This document shows, piece by piece, positions 6,670-14,282 of a stretch of DNA of 17,930 bases (the first letter of the stretch is position 1; every line of letters starts with the position of its first letter). The stretch covers positions 1-17,930 of the forward strand of contig JAZURO010000207.1 in assembly GCA_045606265.1 (NCBI GenBank), read 5' to 3'. A model generated the notes under the pieces. That model ran no database searches, was not told the origin of the DNA, and saw only the letters and a program-made list of their open reading frames with translations. Origin of the DNA: RGIG4608 sp045606265 (GTDB lineage: Bacteria; Bacillota; Clostridia; Oscillospirales; CAG-272). Made by a program: the position numbers and the translations under genes.

Positions 6670-8727
6670 TTATTCTTCGTTAGCTGCGTTTTCTTCTTTA
6701 ATCTTCATAGCGATATTCATAGGAACCTGCTCATAGCCGGTCTCTGTGAAGGAGAAGCTACCTCTACCCTGTGTCATAGCACGGAGAGTAATTGTATAGT
6801 CAAGAATTTCAGCCTTGGGAATAGTTGCGTTGATAGTTGTGTAGCCACGCTTAGCAGCGGGATCCATACCCATAACGCTACCACGTCTCTTATTGAGGTT
6901 GGACATAACGTCACCAACGTAGGACTCAGGTACTGTAACTGCAAGATCACCAACGGGTTCAAGAAGAACGGGGTTAGCGAGCTTCATACATTCCTTGTAT
7001 GCCAAGGATGCAGCCATCTTAAAGGACATTTCGTTAGAGTCAACGTCGTGGTAAGAACCGTCAAAGAGGTTAGCTGCAAGCTTGATTACGGGATAGCCGT
7101 AAACACCGCGCTTCATAGAATCTTCAAGACCCTTCTGAACTGCAGGGTGGAAGTTCTTGGGAACGGAGCCGCCAACAGTGGACTCTGTAAATGTAAGACC
7201 TTCATCTTCACCGGGGAAGAATTCGATCTTAACGTCACCGTACTGACCGTGACCACCGGACTGCTTCTTATGTTTACCCTGAACCTGAACTCTCTTTGTG
7301 ATCATTTCACGGTAAGCAATCTTGGGAAGGTCGAGCTTAACGGATACGCCAAATCTTGATTTGAGCCTTGCTTCGATAACGGAGATGTGCATATCGCCCA
7401 TACCGTAAAGAACAAGCTGATGTGTTTCGGGATTGTTCTCGAACTTGATTGTCTTATCTTCTTCACCAAGCTTTGTGATACCAAGAGAAATCTTATCCTC
7501 ATCACCCTTGGAAAGAGGAGAAATTGACTGAGCCATAAAGGGCTCGGGATATGTTGTTCTTGCATAGTGGATATCGCTGTTCCAAGCAAGTGTGTCACCT
7601 GTATTTGTGTTAGCAAGCTTAGCTGTCATACCGATATCGCCGCAGCAAAGTACGTCAACCTCAGTCTGAGTCTTACCCTTAACGATATAGATGTGAGCCA
7701 TCTTTTCATTTGTATCGGTGCTTGTATTTTTAAGGAGCATATCCTTTCTGAGTGTACCGTTCATTACCTTGAAGAAGGACATCTTACCAACGAACGGGTC
7801 GGATACTGTCTTAAACACGAAAAGAGCTGTTTCGCCTTCTGTTTCGATTTCCTTTTCGTCGCCGCTTTCAAGAAGCTCGCTTCCCTTTGCTGTGTGTCTT
7901 GGGAAGGATTCGTCGATTACATCGAGGAGTGACCAAACGCCCCAAAGCTTTGTAGCTGCGCCGCAAAGTACGGGAACTATCTCACCGTGAATAACACCCT
8001 CGTGAACTGCATTAAGAGCTTCCATAGGAGTAATTTCCTCGCCCTCAAAGTATTTCATCATAAGATCTTCGTTTGTAGAAGCAACTGCTTCCATAAGCAT
8101 ATCACGGTATTTTTCCATTGCCTCTTCGTTCTCAGCGGGAACGGGCTGAACTGAATGCTGTCCTTTTTCGCTGAATACGTGAGCTTCCTGCTTAATAAGG
8201 TCGATTGCGCCAAGAACCTTGCCGTCTTTTACCATGGGAATGGTGAGAGGACAAATGTTCTTGCCGAATTTTTCGTGAAGAGAGTCAAGAACTCTGCCAA
8301 ATCTTGCTTCATTATCGTCAAATTTGTTGATGAAGAATGCTGTGGGAAGATTTGATTCCTGAGCATAGTCCCACGCAAGCTCGGTACCAACCTCGATACC
8401 TGCCTTACCGTCAACGAGAATAAGAGCTGCGTCAGCAACTCTGAGTGCCTGCTTAACTTCGCCTACGAAGTCAAGGAAACCGGGTGTGTCAAGAACGTTG
8501 ATTTTTGTGTTCTTCCACATAAAGGGAGCTACCTTTGATGAAAGTGAAAAACCACGCTTGATTTCTTCGGGATCGTAGTCGCAAACGGTTGTACCGTCGG
8601 GAACGTTACCGAATCTGTCGGACGCACCTGCTATGTGAAGCATCGCCTCAGCAAGTGAGGTCTTACCGCTTCCGCTGTGGCCGAGGAGCGCCAGGGTTCT
8701 TATTCTTTTTGTTTCAATGTTTTGCAT
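6670..8727 (-). CDS. Elongation factor G-like GTPase (EF-G paralogue)
   Basis: At 685 residues it has full EF-G architecture: GTPase domain, domain II, and the C-terminal domains ending in RGSFSFTETGYEQVP, a domain IV/V motif of EF-G. The G motifs depart from canonical EF-G: P-loop GHSGSGKT (16-23) in place of AHIDAGKT; switch I RGFSLSS (58-64) in place of RGITI; G3 DTPGF (80-84), where the His that positions the hydrolytic water is Phe; G4 NKFD (134-137); G5 CGAATK (255-260). These mark the EF-G-like group often annotated as EF-G2/FusA2. Canonical fusA normally sits with rpsL, rpsG and tuf, absent here. Whether it acts in translocation, ribosome recycling or stress is not decidable. It is transcribed alone from the promoter at 8838-8866 and has its own terminator. 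Only a weak AAGG precedes the ATG. Confidence 0.9.
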   Translation of the reverse strand: MQNIETKRIRTLALLGHSGSGKTSLAEAMLHIAGASDRFGNVPDGTTVCDYDPEEIKRGFSLSSKVAPFMWKNTKINVLDTPGFLDFVGEVKQALRVADAALILVDGKAGIEVGTELAWDYAQESNLPTAFFINKFDDNEARFGRVLDSLHEKFGKNICPLTIPMVKDGKVLGAIDLIKQEAHVFSEKGQHSVQPVPAENEEAMEKYRDMLMEAVASTNEDLMMKYFEGEEITPMEALNAVHEGVIHGEIVPVLCGAATKLWGVWSLLDVIDESFPRHTAKGSELLESGDEKEIETEGETALFVFKTVSDPFVGKMSFFKVMNGTLRKDMLLKNTSTDTNEKMAHIYIVKGKTQTEVDVLCCGDIGMTAKLANTNTGDTLAWNSDIHYARTTYPEPFMAQSISPLSKGDEDKISLGITKLGEEDKTIKFENNPETHQLVLYGMGDMHISVIEARLKSRFGVSVKLDLPKIAYREMITKRVQVQGKHKKQSGGHGQYGDVKIEFFPGEDEGLTFTESTVGGSVPKNFHPAVQKGLEDSMKRGVYGYPVIKLAANLFDGSYHDVDSNEMSFKMAASLAYKECMKLANPVLLEPVGDLAVTVPESYVGDVMSNLNKRRGSVMGMDPAAKRGYTTINATIPKAEILDYTITLRAMTQGRGSFSFTETGYEQVPMNIAMKIKEENAANEE

Positions 8728-8740
8728 AGGAGTTTACCTT

Positions 8741-8758
8741 GCCCGGCTTTTGCCGAGC
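8741..8758 (-). promoter_or_regulatory. Hairpin abutting the ribosome site of the EF-G-like gene
   Basis: On the - strand GCTCGGC-AAAA-GCCGGGC forms a 7-bp stem (one G-U pair) whose 3' arm directly touches the weak AAGG ribosome site at 8740-8737. There is no T-run, so it is not a terminator. It may limit or stabilise translation initiation; this is inference. Confidence 0.4.
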
Positions 8759-8837
8759 CCTTTCAAATTAGTATGTAAAATGCTAAATTATTAACCAAAA
8801 TTAATATTTCGGGCAATTATTTTCCATCTTAAGCACT

Positions 8838-8866
8838 ATTATACACATTTTTTCACAATTTTTCAA
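8838..8866 (-). promoter_or_regulatory. Sigma-A promoter of the EF-G-like gene
   Basis: On the - strand TTGAAA (8866-8861) and TATAAT (8843-8838) lie 17 bp apart. The predicted mRNA leader is about 100 nt and ends with the hairpin at 8741-8758. Confidence 0.75.
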
Positions 8867-9113
8867 GAGATTTTTTGATATTTATAAACACGGTATGTAG
8901 AAATTAATGTTCAATTTTTGTGTATTTTTCACAATTGTTTATCCGTTTTTACTTAATTTATCGCATTTTCAGAGGTTATAGAGTATGATTGTGGGAAGAT
9001 TTTTGAAAAATTGCCCACAAGCTATCTTAATCTGCATTTCTCAAATTTTCGCCTTTTGACTGATTTTTAAGCAGAAAAGACGTAAAAATGGGGATATATT
9101 TTGTCAATGACTA
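8867..9113. other. Intergenic AT-rich region with one inverted repeat
   Basis: This stretch between the two divergent promoters has no convincing reading frame or RNA gene. It contains one inverted repeat: TTGTGGG (8989-8995) and CCCACAA (9014-9020), with the A/T-rich arms ATTTTT and AAAAAT inside. It is not followed by a T-run on either strand. I see nothing else interpretable. Confidence 0.4.
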
Positions 9114-9142
9114 TTGATAAATTAAAAATTTTGTGCTATAAT
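9114..9142 (+). promoter_or_regulatory. Sigma-A promoter of the MBL-gltX-glnS-DUF1294 operon
   Basis: TTGATA (9114-9119) and TATAAT (9137-9142) are separated by 17 bp; the leader to the ATG at 9173 is only about 25 nt. The in-frame ATG at 9101 lies upstream of the -35 box, so it cannot be used from this promoter. This supports the 9173 start. Confidence 0.8.
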
Positions 9143-9172
9143 TATATGATTATTCTTATTTTAGGAGGAAAT

Positions 9173-9793
9173 ATGGAGATAATTGCTCTGCCCGTCACAG
9201 GTTTTGCTTCAAATTGCTATATCGTTCACAACGGAAAAGAGGCATTTGCAGTTGACCCATCAATTTCCGAAAAAAAGATAATTGCAAAGCTCGAAGAAAA
9301 AGAACTTGTTTTGAAGGGCATCTTAATGACACACGGTCATTTCGATCATACGTTCTGCGCAAAGGAGCTGCGAATTGCCACCGGTGCGCCCATCTATATT
9401 CACGAGCTTGATACAGAGATGCTCACCGATGCAGACAAGAATGCTTATCGCACATTTACGGGCAGAGATTTTACGGTCGGTGATGCCGACATTCTGCTCC
9501 ACGAAGGAGATATTATTCACCTTGGAAAAGAGCATATCAAGGTAATGCATACACCCGGTCACACAAGGGGTTCCGTTTGCTTTGATACGGGCGATTCCCT
9601 TTTATCCGGTGACACGATTTTCTCGCAGGGCTTTGGCAGATATGACCTATACGGCGGTGACGTAAATTCACTTAAAGCATCCCTTATGCGACTGATTAAG
9701 CTGGCAGAAAGCGAAAACCGTTGGCTTTATCCCGGACACGGAGAAAGCTCTACATTAAGACGTGCTGCCGAGCATCTTAAATACTATTTCTGA
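9173..9793 (+). CDS. Metallo-beta-lactamase fold hydrolase (glyoxalase II-like)
   Basis: The 206-residue protein carries the binuclear metal site of the MBL fold: THGHFDH (53-59), HTPGHTRGS (126-134, metal His130), GDTIF (146-150, bridging Asp147) and YPGHG (186-190). The short length and this motif set fit the glyoxalase II-like hydroxyacylglutathione hydrolase/YcbL group, which hydrolyses thioesters. The true substrate is unknown. The start was set at ATG 9173 because AGGAGG sits 5 bases upstream and the promoter lies just before it; an in-frame ATG at 9101 would add 24 residues with no homology-like character. It leads a four-gene operon with two aminoacyl-tRNA synthetases, with 26 bp to gltX. 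Confidence 0.9.
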   Translation: MEIIALPVTGFASNCYIVHNGKEAFAVDPSISEKKIIAKLEEKELVLKGILMTHGHFDHTFCAKELRIATGAPIYIHELDTEMLTDADKNAYRTFTGRDFTVGDADILLHEGDIIHLGKEHIKVMHTPGHTRGSVCFDTGDSLLSGDTIFSQGFGRYDLYGGDVNSLKASLMRLIKLAESENRWLYPGHGESSTLRRAAEHLKYYF

Positions 9794-9819
9794 TATACAA
9801 CCGAAAGGATAATAAATAT

Positions 9820-11505
9820 ATGGACTACAAGCTTTTAGCAAATTTACTTTTCCCCCACGTAACCAAAACTCCCGAGGAGATTGAGGCAATGTACCCCGCA
9901 CGTCAGCTCCCCGAGGGCGCAAAGGTAACACGTTTTGCACCCAGCCCCACGGGCTTTGTACATTTTGGAGGACTTTTCCCCACTCTTGTTGGCGAACGTC
10001 TTGCTCACCAAAGCGGCGGTGTATTCTTCCTTAGAATTGAGGATACCGATGCCAAAAGAGAGGTTGCAGGAGCTGCGGAAAGCCTTATCAAGACATTCAA
10101 TTACTACGGAATCAATTTTGACGAGGGCGCAATTCTTGACGAAAACGGAAATCTCACAGACTGCGGTGAATACGGCCCATATAAGCAGTCCAAGAGAGTT
10201 GAAATTTATCACGTTTTTGCTAAAAAACTCGTTGAAGAAGGCAAAGCATATCCTGTTTTCACAACAAAAGAGGAGCTTGAAGCCCTTAACGCAATAGACA
10301 AAAAGGCAGAGGTTAAAGCAAAGGACTGGCACGAGGACGGCGGCGAGCAAAAGGAAGAAATGCTCAGAAACCGCAATTTCACCATAGACGAGGTAAAGGC
10401 ACATCTTGAAGCGGGCGATCCCTTTGTTCTTCGTATGCTCTCAGACGGTGATCCCGATAAAAAGATCCGATTCACCGACCTTATTAAAGGCGACCGTGAG
10501 CTTCCCGAAAACGACAGGGATGAAGTACTTCTCAAGAGCGACGGAGTTCCCTCTTACCACTTTGCACACGCAATCGACGATCACCTTATGGGAACGACCC
10601 ACGTGATTCGAGGTGACGAATGGTATGCAAGTCTTTCACGTCACATTATGCTCTTCCGTTTCCTTGGATTTAAGCTGCCCAAATATGCGCACATCTCTCC
10701 CATTATGCAGATGGGCGAAAACGGAAGCAAAAAGAAATTCTCAAAGCGTGATCTCGGCTCAAATATGGAATACTACCGTGAGCTCGGATACGACAAGGAC
10801 TGTGTTGTTGAGTACGTTATGACACTCCTTAATTCAAACTACGAGGACTGGCACGCACAAAACCCCGACAAGAAATATACCGACTTCCCCTTCTCACTCA
10901 AAAAGATGTCAAGCTCTGGCTGTCTTTACGATATAAACAAGCTCAACGACGTTTCAAAGAACGTAATCTCCAAGATGGACGCAGACACCGTTTATACAAG
11001 ACTTCTTGATTGGGCGCAGGAATTTGACACGGAATTTGCAACACTTCTCAGCGAAAACGAGGAAATGTCAAAGAAAATCCTCGCAATTGGACGCGGTGGA
11101 AAAAAACCGAGAAAAGACCTTGCAAAATGGTCAGATGCTAAGGATTATATGGGATTCTTCTTCACTCCCCTCTTTGAGATCAAGGAAGAATATCCCGAGC
11201 ATTTCAAAAAAGCTGACATCAAAGCAACGCTTGAGCTTTTCAAAGAGAGCTATAACTACTCTGACGATATGAACCTCTGGTTCGAAAAGATAAAGGAAAT
11301 AGCAACTAAGATTGGCTTTGCTGCCGATATGAAGGAATACAAGGCAAATCCCGAAAACTTCGGAGGTAACGTTGCCGACGTTTCAATGTTCATCAGAGTT
11401 GCGGTTACGGGCAAGACCAACGCACCCGACCTTTATACCGTTATGCAGATAATCGGCTATGACGAAACGATAGCACGAATTGATGCAATGATTGAGAAAA
11501 TTTAA
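9820..11505 (+). CDS. gltX: Glutamyl-tRNA synthetase
   Basis: A class I synthetase that charges tRNA-Glu with glutamate. The Rossmann signature is RFAPSPTGFVHFGGL (38-52), where the usual HIGG of GluRS is HFGG; then LRIEDTD (71-77), the substrate-binding stretch SDGVPSYHFAHAIDDHLMG (240-258), HVIRGDEW (261-268), and the KMSKS-type loop KFSKR (306-310). The helical anticodon-binding region follows. At 561 residues it is longer than the usual 470-490, with about 30 extra residues before the catalytic domain (LLANLLFPHVTKTPEEIEAMYP) and a longer C-terminal part. The ATG at 9820 has AAAGGA at 9804-9809. glnS follows 17 bp later, so the cell makes Gln-tRNA directly and this enzyme is expected to be Glu-specific (inference). 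Confidence 0.95.
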   Translation: MDYKLLANLLFPHVTKTPEEIEAMYPARQLPEGAKVTRFAPSPTGFVHFGGLFPTLVGERLAHQSGGVFFLRIEDTDAKREVAGAAESLIKTFNYYGINFDEGAILDENGNLTDCGEYGPYKQSKRVEIYHVFAKKLVEEGKAYPVFTTKEELEALNAIDKKAEVKAKDWHEDGGEQKEEMLRNRNFTIDEVKAHLEAGDPFVLRMLSDGDPDKKIRFTDLIKGDRELPENDRDEVLLKSDGVPSYHFAHAIDDHLMGTTHVIRGDEWYASLSRHIMLFRFLGFKLPKYAHISPIMQMGENGSKKKFSKRDLGSNMEYYRELGYDKDCVVEYVMTLLNSNYEDWHAQNPDKKYTDFPFSLKKMSSSGCLYDINKLNDVSKNVISKMDADTVYTRLLDWAQEFDTEFATLLSENEEMSKKILAIGRGGKKPRKDLAKWSDAKDYMGFFFTPLFEIKEEYPEHFKKADIKATLELFKESYNYSDDMNLWFEKIKEIATKIGFAADMKEYKANPENFGGNVADVSMFIRVAVTGKTNAPDLYTVMQIIGYDETIARIDAMIEKI

Positions 11506-11522
11506 TTTGAGAGGATATAACA

Positions 11523-13181
11523 ATGGAAGAAATCAGCTCTAACTTTATACACGACATAATAGACGCAGATCTTGCGGAAAATCCCGATATAAAAATCATA
11601 ACCCGCTTCCCTCCCGAGCCCAACGGATACCTCCATATCGGCTCAGCAAAGGCGATTATGATCAACTATGAAACAGCCAAGAAATACGGTGGCAAATTCA
11701 ACCTCCGTTATGATGACACGAACCCTGCAAAAGAGGATACCGAGTACGTTGACTCAATTTACGAGGACCTCCATTGGCTCGGCGCAATCCCAAGCGGCGG
11801 AATTTACTATGGCTCCGACTACTTTGACAAATGCTATGAGTTTGCAATCAAGCTTATCAAGGACGGAAAGGCATACGTTTGCGACCTTTCAGCCGAGCAG
11901 ATGAGAGAATACAGAGGAACACTCACACAGCCCGGTAAGGAGAGTCCCTATCGCAACAGAACGGTTGAAGAAAATCTTGACCTCTTTGAAAGAATGAAGA
12001 ACGGTGAGTTCGCTGACGGAACACACACACTCCGTGCAAAAATTGATATGGCATCCCCCAATATCAATATGCGTGACCCCGCAATTTACAGAATAGTTCA
12101 CACAAGCCATCACCGTCAGGGCGATAAATGGTGCATCTATCCCCTTTACGACTATGCACATCCCATTCAGGATGCGCTCGAAGGTATTACCTATTCACTT
12201 TGCTCACTTGAATTTGAAAATCACCGTCCCCTTTATGAGTGGGTAATAAACAATATCGGCATAGATAACAAGCCCAATCCCAAGCAGAGAGAATTTGCCC
12301 GCCTTAACGTAACTCACACGGTAATGAGCAAGAGATACCTTCGCTATCTCGTTGAAAACAAAATGGTTGACGGTTGGGATGACCCCCGTTTGCCCACAAT
12401 TTGTGCGCTCAGAAGACGTGGCTATACACCCACATCAATCTTCAATTTTGTAAGAAACGCAGGTGTTGCAAAGGCAAATTCACTTGTTGATATTGAAATG
12501 CTTGAGCATTGTATCCGTGAGGAGCTTAATGCAAGTGCCAATAGACGAATTTGCGTTAAAAACCCCATTAAAGTGGTTGTTACAAACTATCCCGAGGATA
12601 AGGTTGAATACTTTGATATTCCCAACAATCCTTCCGTTGAGGGCGCAGGCACTCGCCCCGTGGCGTTCACTCGTGAGCTCTATATTGACGAGAGCGACTT
12701 TGCTGAGGTTCCCCCGCCAAAATTCTTCCGTATGAAGCCCGACGGCGAGGTTCGTCTTATGGGTTCATATATCGTTAAGTGCAACGATATAATTAAGAAC
12801 GAGGATGGCACAATTAAGGAAATCCACTGCACAGCAGACCTCGAAACAAGAAATGGTATGCCTGTTGACGGCAGAAAAATCAAGGGTACTATCCACTGGC
12901 TCTCAGCTAAGTATTCCGAGGAAGCAACCCTTATGCTCTATGATAATCTCTTTACAATTGAGAATACAAACGATATTCCCGAGGATAAAACGTATAACGA
13001 TTATCTTAACCCCAATTCCCTTGTTAAAATTGAACACTGCAAGATAGAGCCCTCACTTCTCGAAGCGAAAGCGGGCGATAAATTCCAGTTTGTTCGTGAC
13101 GGATACTACTGTAAGGATTCAAAATATGAAAATACGTTTAACCGTATTGTAGGTCTTAAAGATTCCTTCCCCAAAAAATAA
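11523..13181 (+). CDS. glnS: Glutaminyl-tRNA synthetase
   Basis: The 552-residue enzyme attaches glutamine to tRNA-Gln. It has the GlnRS form of the class I signature, RFPPEPNGYLHIGSAK (28-43), with Ser in the fourth HIGH position; LRYDDTNP (61-68); the conserved HPIQDALEGITYSLCSLEFENHRPLYEW (213-240 region); and KMSKS loop VMSKR (267-271). The two beta-barrel anticodon-binding domains typical of GlnRS fill the C-terminal half (NPIKVVVTNYPE ... KGTIHWLSAKYS). Most Bacillota lack GlnRS and use the amidation route (GatCAB), so its presence is a lineage marker. It follows gltX by 17 bp with GAGAGGA as ribosome site. Confidence 0.96.
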   Translation: MEEISSNFIHDIIDADLAENPDIKIITRFPPEPNGYLHIGSAKAIMINYETAKKYGGKFNLRYDDTNPAKEDTEYVDSIYEDLHWLGAIPSGGIYYGSDYFDKCYEFAIKLIKDGKAYVCDLSAEQMREYRGTLTQPGKESPYRNRTVEENLDLFERMKNGEFADGTHTLRAKIDMASPNINMRDPAIYRIVHTSHHRQGDKWCIYPLYDYAHPIQDALEGITYSLCSLEFENHRPLYEWVINNIGIDNKPNPKQREFARLNVTHTVMSKRYLRYLVENKMVDGWDDPRLPTICALRRRGYTPTSIFNFVRNAGVAKANSLVDIEMLEHCIREELNASANRRICVKNPIKVVVTNYPEDKVEYFDIPNNPSVEGAGTRPVAFTRELYIDESDFAEVPPPKFFRMKPDGEVRLMGSYIVKCNDIIKNEDGTIKEIHCTADLETRNGMPVDGRKIKGTIHWLSAKYSEEATLMLYDNLFTIENTNDIPEDKTYNDYLNPNSLVKIEHCKIEPSLLEAKAGDKFQFVRDGYYCKDSKYENTFNRIVGLKDSFPKK

Positions 13182-13196
13182 AAAAGGAGAATATTT

Positions 13197-13493
13197 ATGT
13201 TAGAATTCATCAAACAAAACCCAATTCTTTTCACCGTTATTGTTTATTTGTCAGTTGTTTCAATCTTATCAATCATCATTACAATTTACGACAAGAAAAT
13301 TGCAGGCTCGGGCGCACGCAGAATCCCCGAAAAGACACTCTTGCTCTTCTCTGCAATCGGTGGATCAGTAGCTATGATGATAACTATGCTCATCATAAGA
13401 CACAAAACTCAGCATAAGAAATTTATGATCGGTATTCCGCTTATAATGATTATTCAGGCAGCGCTCATCTATTTCCTTGGCACAATGATTTAA
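13197..13493 (+). CDS. DUF1294 small membrane protein
   Basis: The 98-residue protein has three hydrophobic segments: about 8-31, 46-66 and 78-96. It also has the DUF1294 motifs: YDKKIAGSGARRIPE (30-44), FSAIGGSVAMM (51-61) and RHKTQHKKFMIGIPL (68-82). The function of the family is unknown. It has a strong ribosome site (AAAAAGGAGA) 15 bp after the glnS stop and is the last gene before the 13505-13540 terminator, so it is cotranscribed with the synthetases. The link to tRNA charging is positional only. Confidence 0.87.
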   Translation: MLEFIKQNPILFTVIVYLSVVSILSIIITIYDKKIAGSGARRIPEKTLLLFSAIGGSVAMMITMLIIRHKTQHKKFMIGIPLIMIIQAALIYFLGTMI

Positions 13494-13504
13494 TAAAATT
13501 TATT

Positions 13505-13540
13505 AAAAAAGGAACGAACAAAACTGTTCGTTCCTTTTTT
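13505..13540. terminator. Intrinsic terminator of the gltX-glnS operon
   Basis: Perfect 15-bp inverted repeat (arms 13505-13519 and 13526-13540, GGAACGAAC/GTTCGTTCC flanked by A6 and T6) with a 6-base loop. The symmetrical A/T tracts let it work in both directions. It lies 11 bp after the DUF1294 stop. Confidence 0.95.
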
Positions 13541-13658
13541 ACACCGCTTGTGTTGTAATCGCAGCCACATAGCTATTTCCAATTCCATTATACACATACT
13601 CTATCGTTTTGTCAAGTGCTTGATAGCAAGGGTTGTTACTGTGGCAAAACGTCCATTT
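13539..13658 (-). pseudogene. Start-less coding-like remnant or dispersed repeat
   Basis: On the - strand a frame is open for about 39 codons and reads ...FCHSNNPCYQALDKTIEY, then VYNGIGNSYVAAITTQAV, before a TAA inside the terminator arm. It has no start codon or ribosome site, and the intrinsic terminator at 13666-13693 lies just upstream of it in this direction. It looks like the 3' end of a lost gene or a copy of a dispersed repeat found between genes in some gut Clostridia (recollection, not checked). A short match (CTTGTGTTGTAA, and CAT-GCTATTT with one change) also occurs at the truncated 5' edge of the second Rhs fragment near 16490-16515. Confidence 0.35.
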
Positions 13659-13665
13659 TAATAGA

Positions 13666-13693
13666 AAAAGGCAAGGGTTTTCCCTCGCCTTTT
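13666..13693 (-). terminator. Intrinsic terminator closing the Rhs tip array
   Basis: Arms AAAAGGC-A-AGGG (13666-13677) and CCCT-C-GCCTTTT (13682-13693) pair over 11 bp with one mismatch and a TTTT loop. On the - strand the stem is followed by TTTTTCTATT. It lies downstream of the last immunity-like gene of the array. Confidence 0.72.
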
Positions 13694-13746
13694 GGTATAT
13701 ATATTAATATGGCTATATTAATTATATTTTTAGAATATGGTATATT

Positions 13747-13783
13747 TTTTAGTGCAAAGAGGATGTATCCACCCACTTGGATA
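13747..13783. repeat. Direct repeat copy A, after the third immunity-like gene
   Basis: A 21-bp block (13763-13783, central CCACCCACTTGG) is identical to 15088-15108. The flank TTTTAGT-AAAGA matches on the left with one gap, giving about 37 bp of similarity. This copy is embedded in a hairpin with 11-bp arms GAGGATGTATC (13759-13769) and GATACATCCTC (13784-13794). The two copies bracket the third toxin/immunity module. Confidence 0.75.
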
Positions 13784-13854
13784 GATACATCCTCATAAGG
13801 TTGTTACTGGCTATATATTTATTGAGAGAACATAATCATTTATAAAACAAATGA

Positions 13855-14265
13855 TCATCTATCAAATATAAATTTTATACTTTCAATTTCGCTAACCTTA
13901 AAATAATATTTTATATTATTTGATAACCCCTCAATCAATATTGAATTTGCAAATGGAGAATAATAATCTAAATATACATTAAAACGATTCTTATTAACAG
14001 CACGTATAAATGATGCAAACGAAATCTCTTTATACGTATATTTGTGTAACTTGATAATTTCGATATGTTGATATAGAACTTCCCTATCAAATTTTGTGAT
14101 AGAAATATACATTCTGCAACGTGGTATTAGATTTACTGAATCGTTTTCATGATTAATGCAATAAATTCCCTGAGAAAAATATAGTATCAAACCGTCAGAA
14201 GTAATTTCAATATTATCTACCATAGTATCATGAATTATATATTTTTCATTTTCATAATTCAACAT
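13855..14265 (-). CDS. Putative immunity protein of the third Rhs tip
   Basis: This 136-residue, soluble-looking protein is rich in Ile, Tyr and Asn and has no signal peptide. I do not recognise its family. The start was set at ATG 14265 (MLNYENEKYIIHD) because AGGAGG lies 5 bases upstream; a longer version from 14295 would overlap the toxin and lacks a ribosome site. It begins 17 bp after the toxin stop at 14283, on the same strand, the standard place for a cognate immunity gene in polymorphic toxin systems. Its TTA/ATA-rich codon use differs from the housekeeping genes to the left, consistent with acquisition. Role as immunity protein is inferred from position only. Confidence 0.65.
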   Translation of the reverse strand: MLNYENEKYIIHDTMVDNIEITSDGLILYFSQGIYCINHENDSVNLIPRCRMYISITKFDREVLYQHIEIIKLHKYTYKEISFASFIRAVNKNRFNVYLDYYSPFANSILIEGLSNNIKYYFKVSEIESIKFIFDR

Positions 14266-14282
14266 ATCATTCCTCCTAACTA

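Noticed and set aside
6574..7359. 261-codon + strand frame over the end of the EF-G-like gene
   Set aside because: It is antisense to domains of EF-G and crosses the terminator at 6630-6657; nothing supports translation.
8989..9020. Inverted repeat TTGTGGG/CCCACAA as a terminator or small RNA
   Set aside because: No T-run follows it and no promoter can be assigned to it; it is left as a bare inverted repeat.
9101..9172. In-frame ATG at 9101 that would lengthen the metallo-beta-lactamase fold protein by 24 residues
   Set aside because: It lies upstream of the consensus promoter at 9114-9142 and lacks a ribosome site, while ATG 9173 has AGGAGG 5 bases upstream.
9793..9820. T-box leader controlling gltX
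   Set aside because: The gap is only 26 bp and the operon leader is about 25 nt, too short for a T-box.
9844..10404. 186-codon open frame on the - strand inside gltX
   Set aside because: It is antisense to conserved synthetase motifs and its Cys-rich product reflects the complement of the codon bias of gltX.
13616..13798. 60-codon + strand frame beside the array terminator
   Set aside because: No ribosome site, and it runs through a terminator hairpin and the direct repeat; the composition is not protein-like.
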